Origin: Alphaproteobacteria bacterium
GTDB taxonomy: Bacteria > Pseudomonadota > Alphaproteobacteria > Rickettsiales > UBA8987
Direction: 5' to 3'
DNA: 64,000 nt
Assembly: GCA_030429625.1 (NCBI GenBank)
Contig: JAUIFA010000002.1
Coordinates: 347,134 to 411,133, forward strand
Shown here: positions 45,165 through 54,980 of the stretch, in pieces
Numbering within the stretch: the stretch's first letter is position 1
Layout: the number at the start of each line of letters is the position of its first letter
The notes under the pieces: model-generated
The model's input: only the letters and a program-made list of their open reading frames with translations
The model's database searches: none
What the model was told of the DNA's origin: nothing
Program-made: the position numbers and the translations under genes

Positions 45165-45707
45165 ATGGCAAAGAAACCGGTCCCACAAGTCATTGGGGAC
45201 TTGATTCGCGAGTATGAAGTTCAGGGCATGGTGATCCATACTCTTGGGACTTCACACTACCAGATTCGCTTTGTCTCGGAGCGGGAGCTGCATCGCTTCT
45301 TGTCTCTGGGATCCGGCGAAGGTGAAGAAGGTGGTACGCGTGCATTGCGTGCGGCCATCGGCGGAGATGTCAGAATCCATTCCAACCACGAGGTGGAAGG
45401 ATATCCGGCCTATATCCCGTTCAACTGGACGGATCCGGTTCCGGTGATCGAAGAACTGCAAAGCCATTTTGCGGGTCTTCTGACTGAGCACGGTATTACC
45501 GGGGCGGTCGAGCTGATGGGAGGTCTTCCTCGTATGATCTTCTCTTCGGAGGAGGAATGGGAGAAGTTCCTCGGACGGATCGGTGGCGGTGATGTGGATG
45601 CCGGGCGCACCCATGTTGCCGAGAAGACCGGTCTGGAACCCAATCTGGAAAAGGATCTCAACGGTACCTACCCCTGGTACGTTTGGCTCTATATGCCGAA
45701 GAACTAG
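45165..45707 (+). CDS. Orphan cytoplasmic protein D
   Basis: About 180 residues from the ATG at 45165, which has AAAGGAGC upstream; the frame runs back to 45117. Starts MAKKPVPQVIGDLIREYEVQ, contains HYQIRFVSERELHRFLSLG and ends WYVWLYMPKN. No signal peptide and no family recognised. Richer in G/C at third positions than its neighbours, and a single-gene unit with its own terminator, like orphans A-C. Confidence 0.7.
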   Translation: MAKKPVPQVIGDLIREYEVQGMVIHTLGTSHYQIRFVSERELHRFLSLGSGEGEEGGTRALRAAIGGDVRIHSNHEVEGYPAYIPFNWTDPVPVIEELQSHFAGLLTEHGITGAVELMGGLPRMIFSSEEEWEKFLGRIGGGDVDAGRTHVAEKTGLEPNLEKDLNGTYPWYVWLYMPKN

Positions 45708-45736
45708 GGAACTCCTCCACGCTTGACACACACACG

Positions 45737-45775
45737 AAAAGAACCCCTTTTGCTTTTGCAACTGGGGTTCTTTTT
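45737..45775. terminator. Bidirectional terminator between orphan D and gshA
   Basis: Stem AAAAGAACCCC/GGGGTTCTTTT with a 16-base loop; T runs on both strands serve orphan D (+) and gshA (-). Confidence 0.85.
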
Positions 45776-45785
45776 GTTTATGGGC

Positions 45786-47012
45786 CTATATGTCCCAATT
45801 GGATTCGTAACATTCGTAAGTAGCTGCCAGTGAGGCCAGGCGGGCGATGAGTGCCTGTGCTGGACAAACATTATTATTGGTCTTGGCCTCGCCATCGCTA
45901 GAACATGCACTTTTAAAGGTCATGCCACTGGAATTAAGGTTGCTGCGGTCATCTCGATTGTCGTTGATGCGCATGGTACAGCCGATGGGGGTGGCATTGA
46001 TCATATAAATCATGGGTTCGGCAACTTTACCGTCTACCCGATCGATGGTCGGAATACCCTCCTGAATAATGACTTCGCTGTTGATCACTCCTTCTTTAAC
46101 CACGTTCATTTTATTACGAGATTTCTTATTGATTTCAAAAACTTCTTCTGGGCTCTTCACCGTCATAATGCCCATGCCATAGGTGCCACTGTCAGCCTTG
46201 ATAAACACATAAGGCTCGTCTTTGATTTTATAATGGTCGTATTTTTTTTGAATTTTAAACAGCGCTTTTTCTACATTGCGCGCCACACATTCCAACCCTT
46301 CTCGATCTTTAAAATTAATGGTACCACATTTGGTAAAGCTTGAAGAAATCAGCCATGGGTCAAAGTCAAACTGGTTGGCAAATATGCGTGATATATTGGC
46401 ATAACTGTCAAAATGTGAGGTTTTACGACGGCGATACCAGCCCATGCCAACGGGGGGGATAACCGGCTGTTTTATATTGGTTAATATTTCTGGTGCGCCA
46501 GCAGATAGGTCGTTATTTACAAGGATAGCATCGGGGGTAAATCCTTCGATGGACAATGTCTCATGAGCGCGGATGATTGGATGAATCTTAATTTCAACAC
46601 CGGAGGCTGATTCCAGAGTCAGTGCTTCTTCTTCCACAGTCATTCCACCTATTTTAACATGAAATCCGGCATGAGTTAAGAGGCTGTCGATAGCAGCGAT
46701 GTTATCAAGATAAGACAGATTTCGGGTGTGATTTTCAGGAATGATTAGAATATTTTTTACGTTAGATAAATGGGTATCAAAATATCTTCTAGCCTCGGCA
46801 GAAGCATTTTCGATGGCTTTTTGTGACAGAAGATTAAATCCTGCCGGAAAAAGATTGGTATCTACAGGAACTAGCTTATTGCCGGAATGGCGCAAATCAA
46901 CAGAACTATAGAAAAAAGGTTCGGTTTTAGCGTATTGTTCGGAAAACCATTGCTCAATTTCCTCATTTTTCTGCAAAATAATGACGTTTAATATGTCCAG
47001 AATACGTGACAT
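45786..47012 (-). CDS. gshA: Glutamate-cysteine ligase, PF08886 type
   Basis: 408 residues. Matches the GshA type first named in Acidithiobacillus: FPAGFNLLSQKAIENAS, ILIIPENHTRN, VFIKADSGTYGMGIMTV and MIYMINATPIGCTMRIN. It makes gamma-glutamylcysteine, the first step of glutathione synthesis, and is unrelated in sequence to E. coli GshA. AAGGAAAA precedes the ATG, 13 bases after rsmE. No gshB in the window. Confidence 0.88.
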   Translation of the reverse strand: MSRILDILNVIILQKNEEIEQWFSEQYAKTEPFFYSSVDLRHSGNKLVPVDTNLFPAGFNLLSQKAIENASAEARRYFDTHLSNVKNILIIPENHTRNLSYLDNIAAIDSLLTHAGFHVKIGGMTVEEEALTLESASGVEIKIHPIIRAHETLSIEGFTPDAILVNNDLSAGAPEILTNIKQPVIPPVGMGWYRRRKTSHFDSYANISRIFANQFDFDPWLISSSFTKCGTINFKDREGLECVARNVEKALFKIQKKYDHYKIKDEPYVFIKADSGTYGMGIMTVKSPEEVFEINKKSRNKMNVVKEGVINSEVIIQEGIPTIDRVDGKVAEPMIYMINATPIGCTMRINDNRDDRSNLNSSGMTFKSACSSDGEAKTNNNVCPAQALIARLASLAATYECYESNWDI

Positions 47013-47025
47013 CGATTTTCCTTAC

Positions 47026-47784
47026 CTAGTTTCTAAATTCAGGCATCCGGTGCCAATCCCCTAAAAGCGCCTGCACACAAGATAAAGCTGCGACTGAAGC
47101 TGTATCTGCACGCAAAATTCGTGACCCAAGGCCAATAGAAGTAACGTATGGTAATTTGTGCAATATTTCAAGCTCCTCTTTGCTAAAGCCTCCCTCTGGA
47201 CCAATAAAGACAGCCAGCTTTTTTATTCCATCAAGGGTTTTTAAACTCTCTATGGCAGGCGTGCCATAGCCAGATTCATCACACAGGATAATATGCCGGT
47301 CTTTTTGCCAATTACCTAATAGCTTTATTAATTTTTGTGATTCAAAGACTTCCGGAATACATAATCTTTCACATTGTTCCGCTGCTTCTATCACATTGGC
47401 TAGGATTTTTTCTCTTTTTACCTTATCTACGATAGTATGCTGAGTAATCATTGGCTGAAGGGCAGACACCCCAAGTTCGGTTGCTTTTTGGGCAATAAAC
47501 TCAATCTTACTGTTTTTTACCGGCGCAAAACATAACCAGATATCCGGCACGTAATATTGTTGTCTGGTTTGTTCCAGAGGAATAATGTCGCAAGATTTTT
47601 TACCTAAAGAAGAGATTTCAGCTCGCCATTGTCCATCCTTACCATTGAATATTAGAATGGAGTCTGCTACATCTTTACGCATGACAGAGGACAGGTAATG
47701 AGCCTGATGAGCAGGAAGTGAAATAAGCACATTCTGCTGAATAGGAGTGTCACAATATAATCTTATTAGGTTATGTTTTCTCAT
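47026..47784 (-). CDS. rsmE: 16S rRNA m3U1498 methyltransferase
   Basis: 252 residues. Knotted SPOUT methyltransferase. Seen: HYLSSVMRKDVADSILIFNG (PUA-like N-domain), KNSKIEFIAQKATELGVSAL, AAEQCERLCIPEV, and the SAM knot FIGPEGGFSKEEL and LGSRILRADTASVAALS. Upstream of gshA in the same transcript. Confidence 0.96.
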   Translation of the reverse strand: MRKHNLIRLYCDTPIQQNVLISLPAHQAHYLSSVMRKDVADSILIFNGKDGQWRAEISSLGKKSCDIIPLEQTRQQYYVPDIWLCFAPVKNSKIEFIAQKATELGVSALQPMITQHTIVDKVKREKILANVIEAAEQCERLCIPEVFESQKLIKLLGNWQKDRHIILCDESGYGTPAIESLKTLDGIKKLAVFIGPEGGFSKEELEILHKLPYVTSIGLGSRILRADTASVAALSCVQALLGDWHRMPEFRN

Positions 47785-47819
47785 TATTAATCAACATAAT
47801 ATTAAGTATAGTTAAAGTA

Positions 47820-48695
47820 ATGAATAAGATTATATTGTATTTAAAACTAATGCGATTACACCAACCGACAGGCATATGGTTACTGCTGTGGCCATGTTGG
47901 TGGTCGATTGCTTTAACAACACAATCTCATTTTCCTTCTCTTACTTTATTAGGCCTTTTTCTCCTTGGTGCAATAGTTATGCGTGGGGCAGGGTGTGTTA
48001 TTAATGACATAATTGATAGAAAGATTGACGCACAAGTGGTGCGGACAAAGAACCGTCCTCTGGCTTCGGGTGCTTTAACATTGTCTGATGCCTTAATATT
48101 ATTGGCGATATTGTGTTTTATAGGGCTGTTTGTATTGGTAAATTTAAATATTGCTGCCATCATTATTGGGTTTTTATTTTTCATTCCTGTGTGTGTTTAT
48201 CCGTTTATGAAGCGTTGGATAGCTTGGCCGCAGATTTTTCTTGGGCTCACGTTTAATGCAGGCGCGGTTGTAGGATGGGCGGCTGTTTCAGGATGGGAAA
48301 TTCCCCTTTCTGCCCTGATTCTTTATCTTTCAGGGATATTCTGGACGTTAGGTTACGATACAATCTATGCCCATCAGGATAAAAAAGATGACATGCGTAT
48401 TGGGGTAAAATCCACTGCGGTAAACATGCGTGAAAAGACTAAGTCCTACATTTATGCTTTTTATTTAATTGAGATTATGCTACTGATAGTTGTTGGATGG
48501 CTCGTATTTACTGTACCGCCTTATGTTTTCTATGGTGGTGTAGGCGTAGCCTTTGGGCATCTGATGTGGCAGGTGAAATCTGCGGATCTTGATAACCCAA
48601 TGGATTGTATGAATAAATTTAAATCCAATGTGATGTTTGGATGGATCGTATTCTTCGCGATTGTAGGTGAAAAATACATACAACATAGCCTGTGA
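47820..48695 (+). CDS. ubiA: 4-hydroxybenzoate polyprenyltransferase
   Basis: 291 residues, integral membrane. Attaches the prenyl chain to 4-hydroxybenzoate in ubiquinone synthesis. First Asp motif CVINDIIDRKIDAQVVRTKNR, second motif TLGYDTIYAHQDKKDD; start LMRLHQPTGIWLLLWPCWW. About eight or nine membrane helices. Divergent from rsmE. Confidence 0.95.
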   Translation: MNKIILYLKLMRLHQPTGIWLLLWPCWWSIALTTQSHFPSLTLLGLFLLGAIVMRGAGCVINDIIDRKIDAQVVRTKNRPLASGALTLSDALILLAILCFIGLFVLVNLNIAAIIIGFLFFIPVCVYPFMKRWIAWPQIFLGLTFNAGAVVGWAAVSGWEIPLSALILYLSGIFWTLGYDTIYAHQDKKDDMRIGVKSTAVNMREKTKSYIYAFYLIEIMLLIVVGWLVFTVPPYVFYGGVGVAFGHLMWQVKSADLDNPMDCMNKFKSNVMFGWIVFFAIVGEKYIQHSL

Positions 48696-48712
48696 GGATG
48701 TAGGGGGATTTT

Positions 48713-49213
48713 ATGTCTGAGAAGCAAGAGAATAATGATATCGTAATTGTTAAGAAATACGCCAACCGTAGACTCTATGATACGAGCAGCAGTGCGTATA
48801 TTACGCTTGAAGGCTTATGTGATATGGTAAAGAAGGGGGTGGAGTTTAAGGTTATAGATGCTAAAACAGAGGAAGATCTTACCCGCTCTGTGTTGACTCA
48901 GATTATTTTTGAACAGGAATCTAAGGGCTATAGCCTGCTCCCGATTAGCTTTCTGCGTAATATTATTAGTTTCTATGATGATAATTTGAGTGCAGTTTTG
49001 CCTTCCTATCTGGATGGGATTATGGAAAACTTCAATCAGAATAAAGATAAAATGCGTAGCTATATGGGAGATTCAAGCATCTATTCTCCGTTTAAAAGTT
49101 TTGAAGAAATTTCCAAACAAAACATGGAAATGTTTGAGAAAACTATGAAGATGTTTAATCCGTTTAATATTTCTAACCCATATTCTCCCAAGTCTGAGGA
49201 TGATGAGAGCTAA
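48713..49213 (+). CDS. phaR: Polyhydroxyalkanoate synthesis repressor PhaR
   Basis: 166 residues. N-terminal PHB/PHA accumulation regulator DNA-binding domain IVKKYANRRLYDTSSSAYIT, then VIDAKTEEDLTRSVLTQII and FYDDNLSAVLPSYLDG. Binds PHA granules and DNA to control phasin expression. No PHA synthase genes are in the window. GGGGG precedes the ATG. Confidence 0.92.
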   Translation: MSEKQENNDIVIVKKYANRRLYDTSSSAYITLEGLCDMVKKGVEFKVIDAKTEEDLTRSVLTQIIFEQESKGYSLLPISFLRNIISFYDDNLSAVLPSYLDGIMENFNQNKDKMRSYMGDSSIYSPFKSFEEISKQNMEMFEKTMKMFNPFNISNPYSPKSEDDES

Positions 49214-49301
49214 TCTCTTGTATTGAAGTAACCTCTTGATAGTTATTATGTCATGGTGTAAAACTCTGCATCGATTACTGTATCATATTTAAGGAACAAT
49301 T

Positions 49302-50636
49302 ATGCTCACACGATTTGCGCCCAGCCCAACGGGGTATCTGCATATTGGCAACATACGCACCGCGCTGATTTGCTATCTTTACGCTAAGAGTAAGGGCGGG
49401 CAGTTTATGCTGCGCATTGACGATACGGATACGCAGCGCAGTGAAGAAAAATACGTCGATGCGATTAATCAAGATTTAAAATGGTTGGGTATCTCTCCTG
49501 ATAGGACTGAAAGACAATCTGCACGTTTTGCCCGTTACGATGCCGCTATTGAGAAGTTAAAGGCGGATGGCAGATTATATCCTTGCTATGAGACTCAGCA
49601 AGAGCTGGACATGAAACGAAAATTCCAGATGAATCAAGGGCTTCCGCCACTCTATGACCGTTCTGCGCTGAATTTAAGTGATGAGCAAAAGTCTAAATAT
49701 GAAGCTGAAGGTCGAACACCACATTGGCGCTTCAAGCTCGATCAGGATAAGGTATCGACGTGGGAGGATGAAATCCGTGGTACACAAAAATTTGAGATGC
49801 GGCATATGAGTGATCCAATTCTGATTCGTGAAAACGGGATGTATACCTATATGCTGCCGAGCACGGTAGACGATATTGAGCTTGGGGTAACACATGTTCT
49901 GCGCGGGGAAGACCATGTCAGCAATACGGCCATTCAGTTGCAGATTTTTGATGCGTTGGCTGGTACCCGTCCGATATTTGCCCATAATTCGCTGATCAAA
50001 ACCAAAGAAGGTAAGCTTTCTAAACGGGTGGGTTCTCAAAGTGTGGGTGATATTCGTGACAGTGGGATTGAGCCGATGGCGGTTGCCTCGTTCTTGGCCA
50101 AAATTGGTACGTCTGATTCGGTAGAAATCCGTGAGTCATTGGAACAATTAGTGGCGGAGTTTGATATTTCAAAATTTGGCCGCGCACCCACCATTTATGA
50201 AACAGAAGATATTGAGCGGTTGAATTCAAAATTGCTGCATGTCAGCAGCTTTGACAAGGTCAAAGAAGAACTGGCAGCTATTGGCTTATCCCAGATAGAT
50301 GAAGAATTCTGGCTGGCTGTGCGTTCCAATATTGGGAGTCTGCAGGATGTAAAAGAATGGTGGCAGATTTGTAAGGAAGTTATCAATCCTACCATTGAGG
50401 ATGAAGAGTTTATGCAGGAGGCAGCAAAGCTTCTTCCACAGGGGAATTGGAACGAAGAGACGTGGAAAAATTGGACCGATGCGGTGAAAGAAAGAACTGG
50501 CCGCAAAGGCAAAGAGCTTTTTATGCCGTTGCGTAAAGCACTTACCGCGCAAGAGCACGGGCCAGAATTGAAAATGATCCTGCCACTCATTGGCAGAGAG
50601 CGCGCTATTGCCCGCCTTAACGGACAGGCAGCCTAA
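49302..50636 (+). CDS. gltX: Glutamate-tRNA ligase
   Basis: 444 residues. Class I synthetase: HIGN (HIGH) in [31 protein letters not shown], and KLSKRVG (KMSKS). Shorter C-terminus, as in many alphaproteobacterial enzymes; it may charge both tRNA-Glu and tRNA-Gln. AAGGAACA precedes the ATG. cysS follows 10 bases after its stop. Confidence 0.95.
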   Translation: MLTRFAPSPTGYLHIGNIRTALICYLYAKSKGGQFMLRIDDTDTQRSEEKYVDAINQDLKWLGISPDRTERQSARFARYDAAIEKLKADGRLYPCYETQQELDMKRKFQMNQGLPPLYDRSALNLSDEQKSKYEAEGRTPHWRFKLDQDKVSTWEDEIRGTQKFEMRHMSDPILIRENGMYTYMLPSTVDDIELGVTHVLRGEDHVSNTAIQLQIFDALAGTRPIFAHNSLIKTKEGKLSKRVGSQSVGDIRDSGIEPMAVASFLAKIGTSDSVEIRESLEQLVAEFDISKFGRAPTIYETEDIERLNSKLLHVSSFDKVKEELAAIGLSQIDEEFWLAVRSNIGSLQDVKEWWQICKEVINPTIEDEEFMQEAAKLLPQGNWNEETWKNWTDAVKERTGRKGKELFMPLRKALTAQEHGPELKMILPLIGRERAIARLNGQAA

Positions 50637-50646
50637 AGGAAAAACC

Positions 50647-51525
50647 ATGACCTTGCTTCTGCACAATTCCCTTTCCGGACAGAAAGAAGAGTTTACCCCT
50701 TACGATGCGAAGAATGTAAGGATGTATGTCTGTGGGCCGACGGTCTATAACCGTCCGCATATCGGCAATGCGCGCGCGGTGGTGGTGTATGACGTGTTAT
50801 TCCGTCTGCTGCGAAAAATATATGGGGAAAATCATGTCACCTATGTGCGCAATATCACCGATGTGGACGATAAAATTAACGCACAGGCCAAAGAAAATGG
50901 TGAGCCGATTGCTCAACTTACCCAGCGTGTGACGCAATGGTTTCACGAAGATATGGCGGCGCTGGGCAATCTTAAGCCAAGCAAAGAGCCAAAAGCCACG
51001 CAGCATATCAAAGAAATTATTGAATTAATAGAGCACATCATCAAGAATGGTCATGCGTATGAGGCTGAGAAGCACGTTCTTTTTGACGTAAACAGCGTGG
51101 GGCAGATTGGCGATTATTACTACGGCAAGCTTTCAGGCAAAAAGCTCGAAGATTTAATTGCCGGTGCGCGGGTAGAGGTTGAAAAATACAAACGCAACGC
51201 TGGAGATTTTGTGCTATGGAAACCTTCTAAAGAGGACGAACCCGGCTGGGACAGTCCTTGGGGGAGAGGCCGTCCGGGCTGGCATATTGAATGCAGTGCG
51301 ATGAGTACCAAATATTTGGGTAATGATTTTGATATTCACGGTGGCGGCGCAGATCTAAAATTTCCACATCATGAAAATGAGATCGCTCAAAGTTGTTGTG
51401 GTAATAGTTTAAGTTCTTTCTCTAACTATTGGATTCATAATGGCTTTCTTACTGTAAATGGTGAGAAGATGAGCAAGTCATTGGGCAATTTTATTACCGT
51501 ACATGATTTGCTTGAAAGGGTGTGA
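50647..51525 (+). CDS. cysS: Cysteine-tRNA ligase, N-terminal part (frameshifted gene)
   Basis: About 292 residues from the ATG at 50647 (AAAGGAAAAACC upstream; the frame extends to 50590 inside gltX). Catalytic half of CysRS: first zinc Cys in [31 protein letters not shown], and [16 protein letters not shown]. It stops at TGA 51523-51525 where family members continue with a G-x-KGEVIR stretch, which is encoded at once in the next frame. Adding one G to the GGG at 51518-51520 joins the two parts. Confidence 0.92.
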   Translation: MTLLLHNSLSGQKEEFTPYDAKNVRMYVCGPTVYNRPHIGNARAVVVYDVLFRLLRKIYGENHVTYVRNITDVDDKINAQAKENGEPIAQLTQRVTQWFHEDMAALGNLKPSKEPKATQHIKEIIELIEHIIKNGHAYEAEKHVLFDVNSVGQIGDYYYGKLSGKKLEDLIAGARVEVEKYKRNAGDFVLWKPSKEDEPGWDSPWGRGRPGWHIECSAMSTKYLGNDFDIHGGGADLKFPHHENEIAQSCCGNSLSSFSNYWIHNGFLTVNGEKMSKSLGNFITVHDLLERV

Positions 51526-52079
51526 AGGGCGAGGTAATTCGCTTTGTTTTGCTCAGTACGCATTATCGCAAACCGCTGGATTTTTCAGACAAATCGCTGG
51601 ACGATGCGAAGAAGAATCTTGATACACTCTACGGCGCATTAAAGACAGCGGAAGAACAAAAAGACGTACGCCAGAACCATGATAAAAACATTGTTCAGGC
51701 AATGGAAAAACGTGCCGATGGTGCAGTTTCTGCCTTTATGGAAGCATTGTGTGATGATATGAACACGCCCAAGGCACTGGCTGAGCTTTATATATTGGCT
51801 AAAACAGCGCGTAGCCTTGATGCGACAGAGCATATTATTTCCCAATTTGTTGAATGTGCCCAATTATTGGGCATTGTACAGTCAGATTCAGAAGAATGGT
51901 TTGTGGTTGATAATGCTGGGCTGGATGTGGCGAAGATAGAGGCTCTGATAGAGGCGCGCGCCAAGGCCAAGTCTGATAAGAATTGGGCAGAGGCCGACCG
52001 TATCCGTGATGAACTCGCCAAAATGGATATTGTTTTAAAAGACGGTGCAGACGGTACAACATGGTCTCAATCTTCATAG
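51522..52079 (+). CDS. cysS: Cysteine-tRNA ligase, C-terminal part (frameshifted gene)
   Basis: 185 residues from a GTG that overlaps the stop of the first part (GTGA). Begins [21 protein letters not shown], continues with the helical anticodon-binding domain ([18 protein letters not shown]) and ends with [20 protein letters not shown]. All expected CysRS parts are present, so this is one gene broken by one base, or truly split into two coupled chains. Confidence 0.9.
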   Translation: MKGEVIRFVLLSTHYRKPLDFSDKSLDDAKKNLDTLYGALKTAEEQKDVRQNHDKNIVQAMEKRADGAVSAFMEALCDDMNTPKALAELYILAKTARSLDATEHIISQFVECAQLLGIVQSDSEEWFVVDNAGLDVAKIEALIEARAKAKSDKNWAEADRIRDELAKMDIVLKDGADGTTWSQSS

Positions 52080-52219
52080 GGACATAGTAATTTTAGCCGT
52101 CATTCCATATAAAAATTTATAATTAACAAATAGATATATTTGTAGTATAATGAAAAATTGTTGGTTGTGATATCAACTAATTATGTTTTTATGGGTAATT
52201 CAAGGGATATTTATTTTAA

Positions 52220-52570
52220 ATGGGTCAGCCGTTAATAGACACTACTATTTTGAACAATGCAACTGCGGGTGATAAACGTTTGGAGGCAGAGCTTTTTGAG
52301 GCATTTGAGGTGTCCGTGAGGGATTGTGTTGCTATGCTTTATGCATCGTGCAAAGAGTCTCGTAGGGAATATTGGTACGATACGGTTTATGCAATTAAAG
52401 CAGTGGCAGATAATCTAGGAGTTATTCGGCTTTCAACATTGGCGATGGCGGCTTTGAAAGAAAATCTTTCAGAAGAGGAAAAAATATACCTTGTGGAACA
52501 GATTGAACAGGAATTCCATAATGTTGTAGAATATGTCCGTCAGAATAAATACAACAATCTGTATGGATAA
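52220..52570 (+). CDS. Small helical protein resembling an Hpt domain without its His
   Basis: 116 residues, all helical. The stretch YDTVYAIKAVADNLGVIRLS lines up with the Hpt pattern (AH-x-LKG-x-AxNLGA-x-L), but Tyr/Ala stand where the phosphorylated His would be. If this likeness is real it is a pseudo-Hpt that binds receivers without phosphotransfer. No kinase or regulator is nearby. Function unknown. Confidence 0.6.
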   Translation: MGQPLIDTTILNNATAGDKRLEAELFEAFEVSVRDCVAMLYASCKESRREYWYDTVYAIKAVADNLGVIRLSTLAMAALKENLSEEEKIYLVEQIEQEFHNVVEYVRQNKYNNLYG

Positions 52571-52571
52571 A

Positions 52572-53249
52572 CTATAGTTGCCAGTTGATGGGTGTTTTAC
52601 CCACAGACTTGAGATATTCATTGGCTTTGCTAAAATGCTTGTTGCCCAAAAAGCCGCGATGCGCAGAAAGGGGTGAAGGGTGTGGCGAGGTTAAAACACA
52701 ATGTTTGTTTTTATCAATAACAGCCCCTTTTTTTTGCGCGTAAGATCCCCACAGCATAAATACCAGATTTTCTCTTTCGTCAGAAAGTTTTTTAATCACG
52801 GCATCGGTAAATTCTTCCCAGCCTTTATTTTGATGCGATCCGGCTTGGTTAGCACGCACGGTTAATGTGGCATTTAATAACAATACTCCTTGCTGCGCCC
52901 ATTTTTCTAGATTGCCGCTTTTGGGCATGGCAATTCCTAAATCACTTTCAATTTCTTTAAAAATATTGAGCAAAGAGGGAGGAAAACGCATTCCATCATC
53001 TACCGAAAAGCATAACCCATTAGCCTGTCTTTCCCCGTGATATGGGTCTTGCCCTAAAATTACCACATTGACCTTTTTAAAAGGGCAGGCATCAAAGGCA
53101 CGAAAATAATCTTTTCCTTTAGGGTATATTGTGTGTTTCTGGCGTTCTTCTTTGATAAAACTCACCAAATGAGTAAAATAATTTTTATCAAATTCGTTGG
53201 ATAATATTTCTTTCCATGATGGTTCAATTTTTACGTCCATAACATCCAT
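52572..53249 (-). CDS. ung: Uracil-DNA glycosylase
   Basis: 225 residues. Removes uracil from DNA. Seen: catalytic water-activating motif GQDPYHGERQANGLCFS, FPPSLLNIFKEIESD, VLLLNATLTV and the DNA-intercalating HPSPLSAHRGFLG. Starts at 53249 or 53240. Ends two bases after the Hpt-like gene, converging on it. Confidence 0.97.
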   Translation of the reverse strand: MDVMDVKIEPSWKEILSNEFDKNYFTHLVSFIKEERQKHTIYPKGKDYFRAFDACPFKKVNVVILGQDPYHGERQANGLCFSVDDGMRFPPSLLNIFKEIESDLGIAMPKSGNLEKWAQQGVLLLNATLTVRANQAGSHQNKGWEEFTDAVIKKLSDERENLVFMLWGSYAQKKGAVIDKNKHCVLTSPHPSPLSAHRGFLGNKHFSKANEYLKSVGKTPINWQL

Positions 53250-53325
53250 ATCCCCCGATTTTTACAACTCAGTATTGATTAATAAAGTGATCAATTTTTA
53301 TTTCAAGATTTATCCGATAAAATGT

Positions 53326-53353
53326 TTGATTTAAGAATTTTATAGTGTATTAA
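53326..53353 (+). promoter_or_regulatory. Possible promoter of the porin gene
   Basis: TTGATT, 16 bases, TATTAA, about 50 bases before the porin ATG. A moderate match only. Confidence 0.3.
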
Positions 53354-53402
53354 TCCCTGTCGTAAGAGAGTAACTTAAATTTATAATTCTGGGGGAATTT
53401 AC

Positions 53403-54854
53403 ATGAATAAACTTCTTAAAATACCTGCTATAGCGGGTTTGGCATCTTTTGTACTTATGTCTTCAACGTCGGCGTTGGCTTCGGGGGATGTTGCGGTTAA
53501 CAAACAAATCCACGACATACAAGTGCAGCTTATGACGTTGCAGCAACAGGTGGAAAATCAACAAAAAATAATTGAAACACAGCAATCTATTATTGATGCT
53601 CAGTCTGGTACAATAAAAGACAATAGCAGTGTGATTGAAGAACATGCTAGCTTGTTGACGGATGAAGCTATTGCTAGCCAGTTGGCGGCTATTACTCCTG
53701 CCGGTGGTGGTGAGTCGGGTGGAGATGGATTTAAGATAACGTTTAACCCTAGTCCAAAAATATCCAGTACTGATGGGGCATTCTCATTCCAACCATTCGG
53801 ACGTATTCATTTAGACTATACTTTCTTTAATGACGATGTTCAGGACAACGCCGATAATGTAAACTTCCGTCGGGCTCGCCTTGGCTTTAAAGGGACTGTT
53901 GCACATGATTGGGCCTATAAATTTGAGGTAGATTTTGCGGGTGAAGCTACGAACTTTAAAGAAACATATATAGCTTACAAGGGTCTCGATAATGCAGAAA
54001 TTCGTGCCGGTCACTTTAAGCCTTTCTTAGGGATGGATGAAAATACAAGCTCAAACTACATTCAATTTGTTGAACGTGCGGCAGCTAATAGCGCCTTTGC
54101 ACGGGATGAAGTGCTGGGTGTGGCGGTGTTAACCGGCGGAGATAACTGGTCATTGGCCGGAGGTGTGTTTAACGATGATGCAGGGCAGACAGCTGCAGCG
54201 GATGACGAAGCATGGTCTGTGGACGTGCGTGGTACGTTTGTTCCGGTAAATGAATCTGGTCGTGTGGTACATTTAGGTACGGCTTTAAGCTACCGTGTGC
54301 CGGATGCCGGTTCGGATTCTGATAGCTTTAGTGTGCGTCCAGAAGTGGGAACGGGTTCTCGTTTTCTTAATACGGGCACCATTGCCGGTGTGGACAGTAC
54401 AACAATTTACAGCGTAGAATTGGCCGGTGTGTATGATTCATTGGCGGTGCAAAGTGAATATTACAATGCCAATGTTGATCTTGCTGCGGGTGGTAATGAC
54501 CCAAGCTTTGACGGCTGGTATGCTCAGGCCTCTTATCTGTTAACGGGTGAATCTCGTCCATACAGTGCAAAAACAGGTCACTTCGGACGCATTAAGCCGA
54601 ATACTCCGTTCACGCGTGATGGTGGCTCTGGTGCTTGGGAAATTCTTACCCGTTACAGCAATACAGATCTTAATGATAATGGTGCGGGCGTGTTAGGTGG
54701 TGAACTTGACAATCTGACCATTGGTCTTAACTGGTACATCAACAACAATGTGCGTATGATGGCCAATTATATCAATATCGAAACAGATAGTAATGCTGCC
54801 GTGGCCAATTCGGACGCGGATGCGTTCTTAGTACGTGCGCAGATTGATTTCTAA
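53403..54854 (+). CDS. OprO/OprP-type outer-membrane porin
   Basis: 483 residues. Signal peptide to ALA (about 26), then a coiled coil (about 30-75, QIHDIQVQLMTLQQQVENQQ) and a 16-strand-type barrel: FQPFGRIHLDYTFFND, NFRRARLGFKGTVAHDWAYK, EIRAGHFKPFLGMDE, and final VRAQIDF with C-terminal Phe. Phosphate-selective porin family; whether it takes phosphate is unknown. Terminator follows. Confidence 0.9.
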   Translation: MNKLLKIPAIAGLASFVLMSSTSALASGDVAVNKQIHDIQVQLMTLQQQVENQQKIIETQQSIIDAQSGTIKDNSSVIEEHASLLTDEAIASQLAAITPAGGGESGGDGFKITFNPSPKISSTDGAFSFQPFGRIHLDYTFFNDDVQDNADNVNFRRARLGFKGTVAHDWAYKFEVDFAGEATNFKETYIAYKGLDNAEIRAGHFKPFLGMDENTSSNYIQFVERAAANSAFARDEVLGVAVLTGGDNWSLAGGVFNDDAGQTAAADDEAWSVDVRGTFVPVNESGRVVHLGTALSYRVPDAGSDSDSFSVRPEVGTGSRFLNTGTIAGVDSTTIYSVELAGVYDSLAVQSEYYNANVDLAAGGNDPSFDGWYAQASYLLTGESRPYSAKTGHFGRIKPNTPFTRDGGSGAWEILTRYSNTDLNDNGAGVLGGELDNLTIGLNWYINNNVRMMANYINIETDSNAAVANSDADAFLVRAQIDF

Positions 54855-54877
54855 TTTATCTGTACATAGATAATACA

Positions 54878-54910
54878 AGGGCGTGTGACTGGTTTCACAC
54901 GCCTTTTTTA
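54878..54910 (+). terminator. Rho-independent terminator of the porin gene
   Basis: Stem GGGCGTGTGA/TCACACGCC with a short loop, then TTTTTTA. Confidence 0.9.
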
Positions 54911-54980
54911 TTTTGTACTACTTCCGGATTTTTTGTTTTGACTTATCCTGACATTCATAATCGAATGATAGGAGAAGTTC

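Noticed and set aside
51508..51530. Programmed -1 frameshift in cysS
   Set aside because: There is no X-XXY-YYZ slippery site in the right frame and no clear downstream structure; a one-base loss in the G run explains it better.
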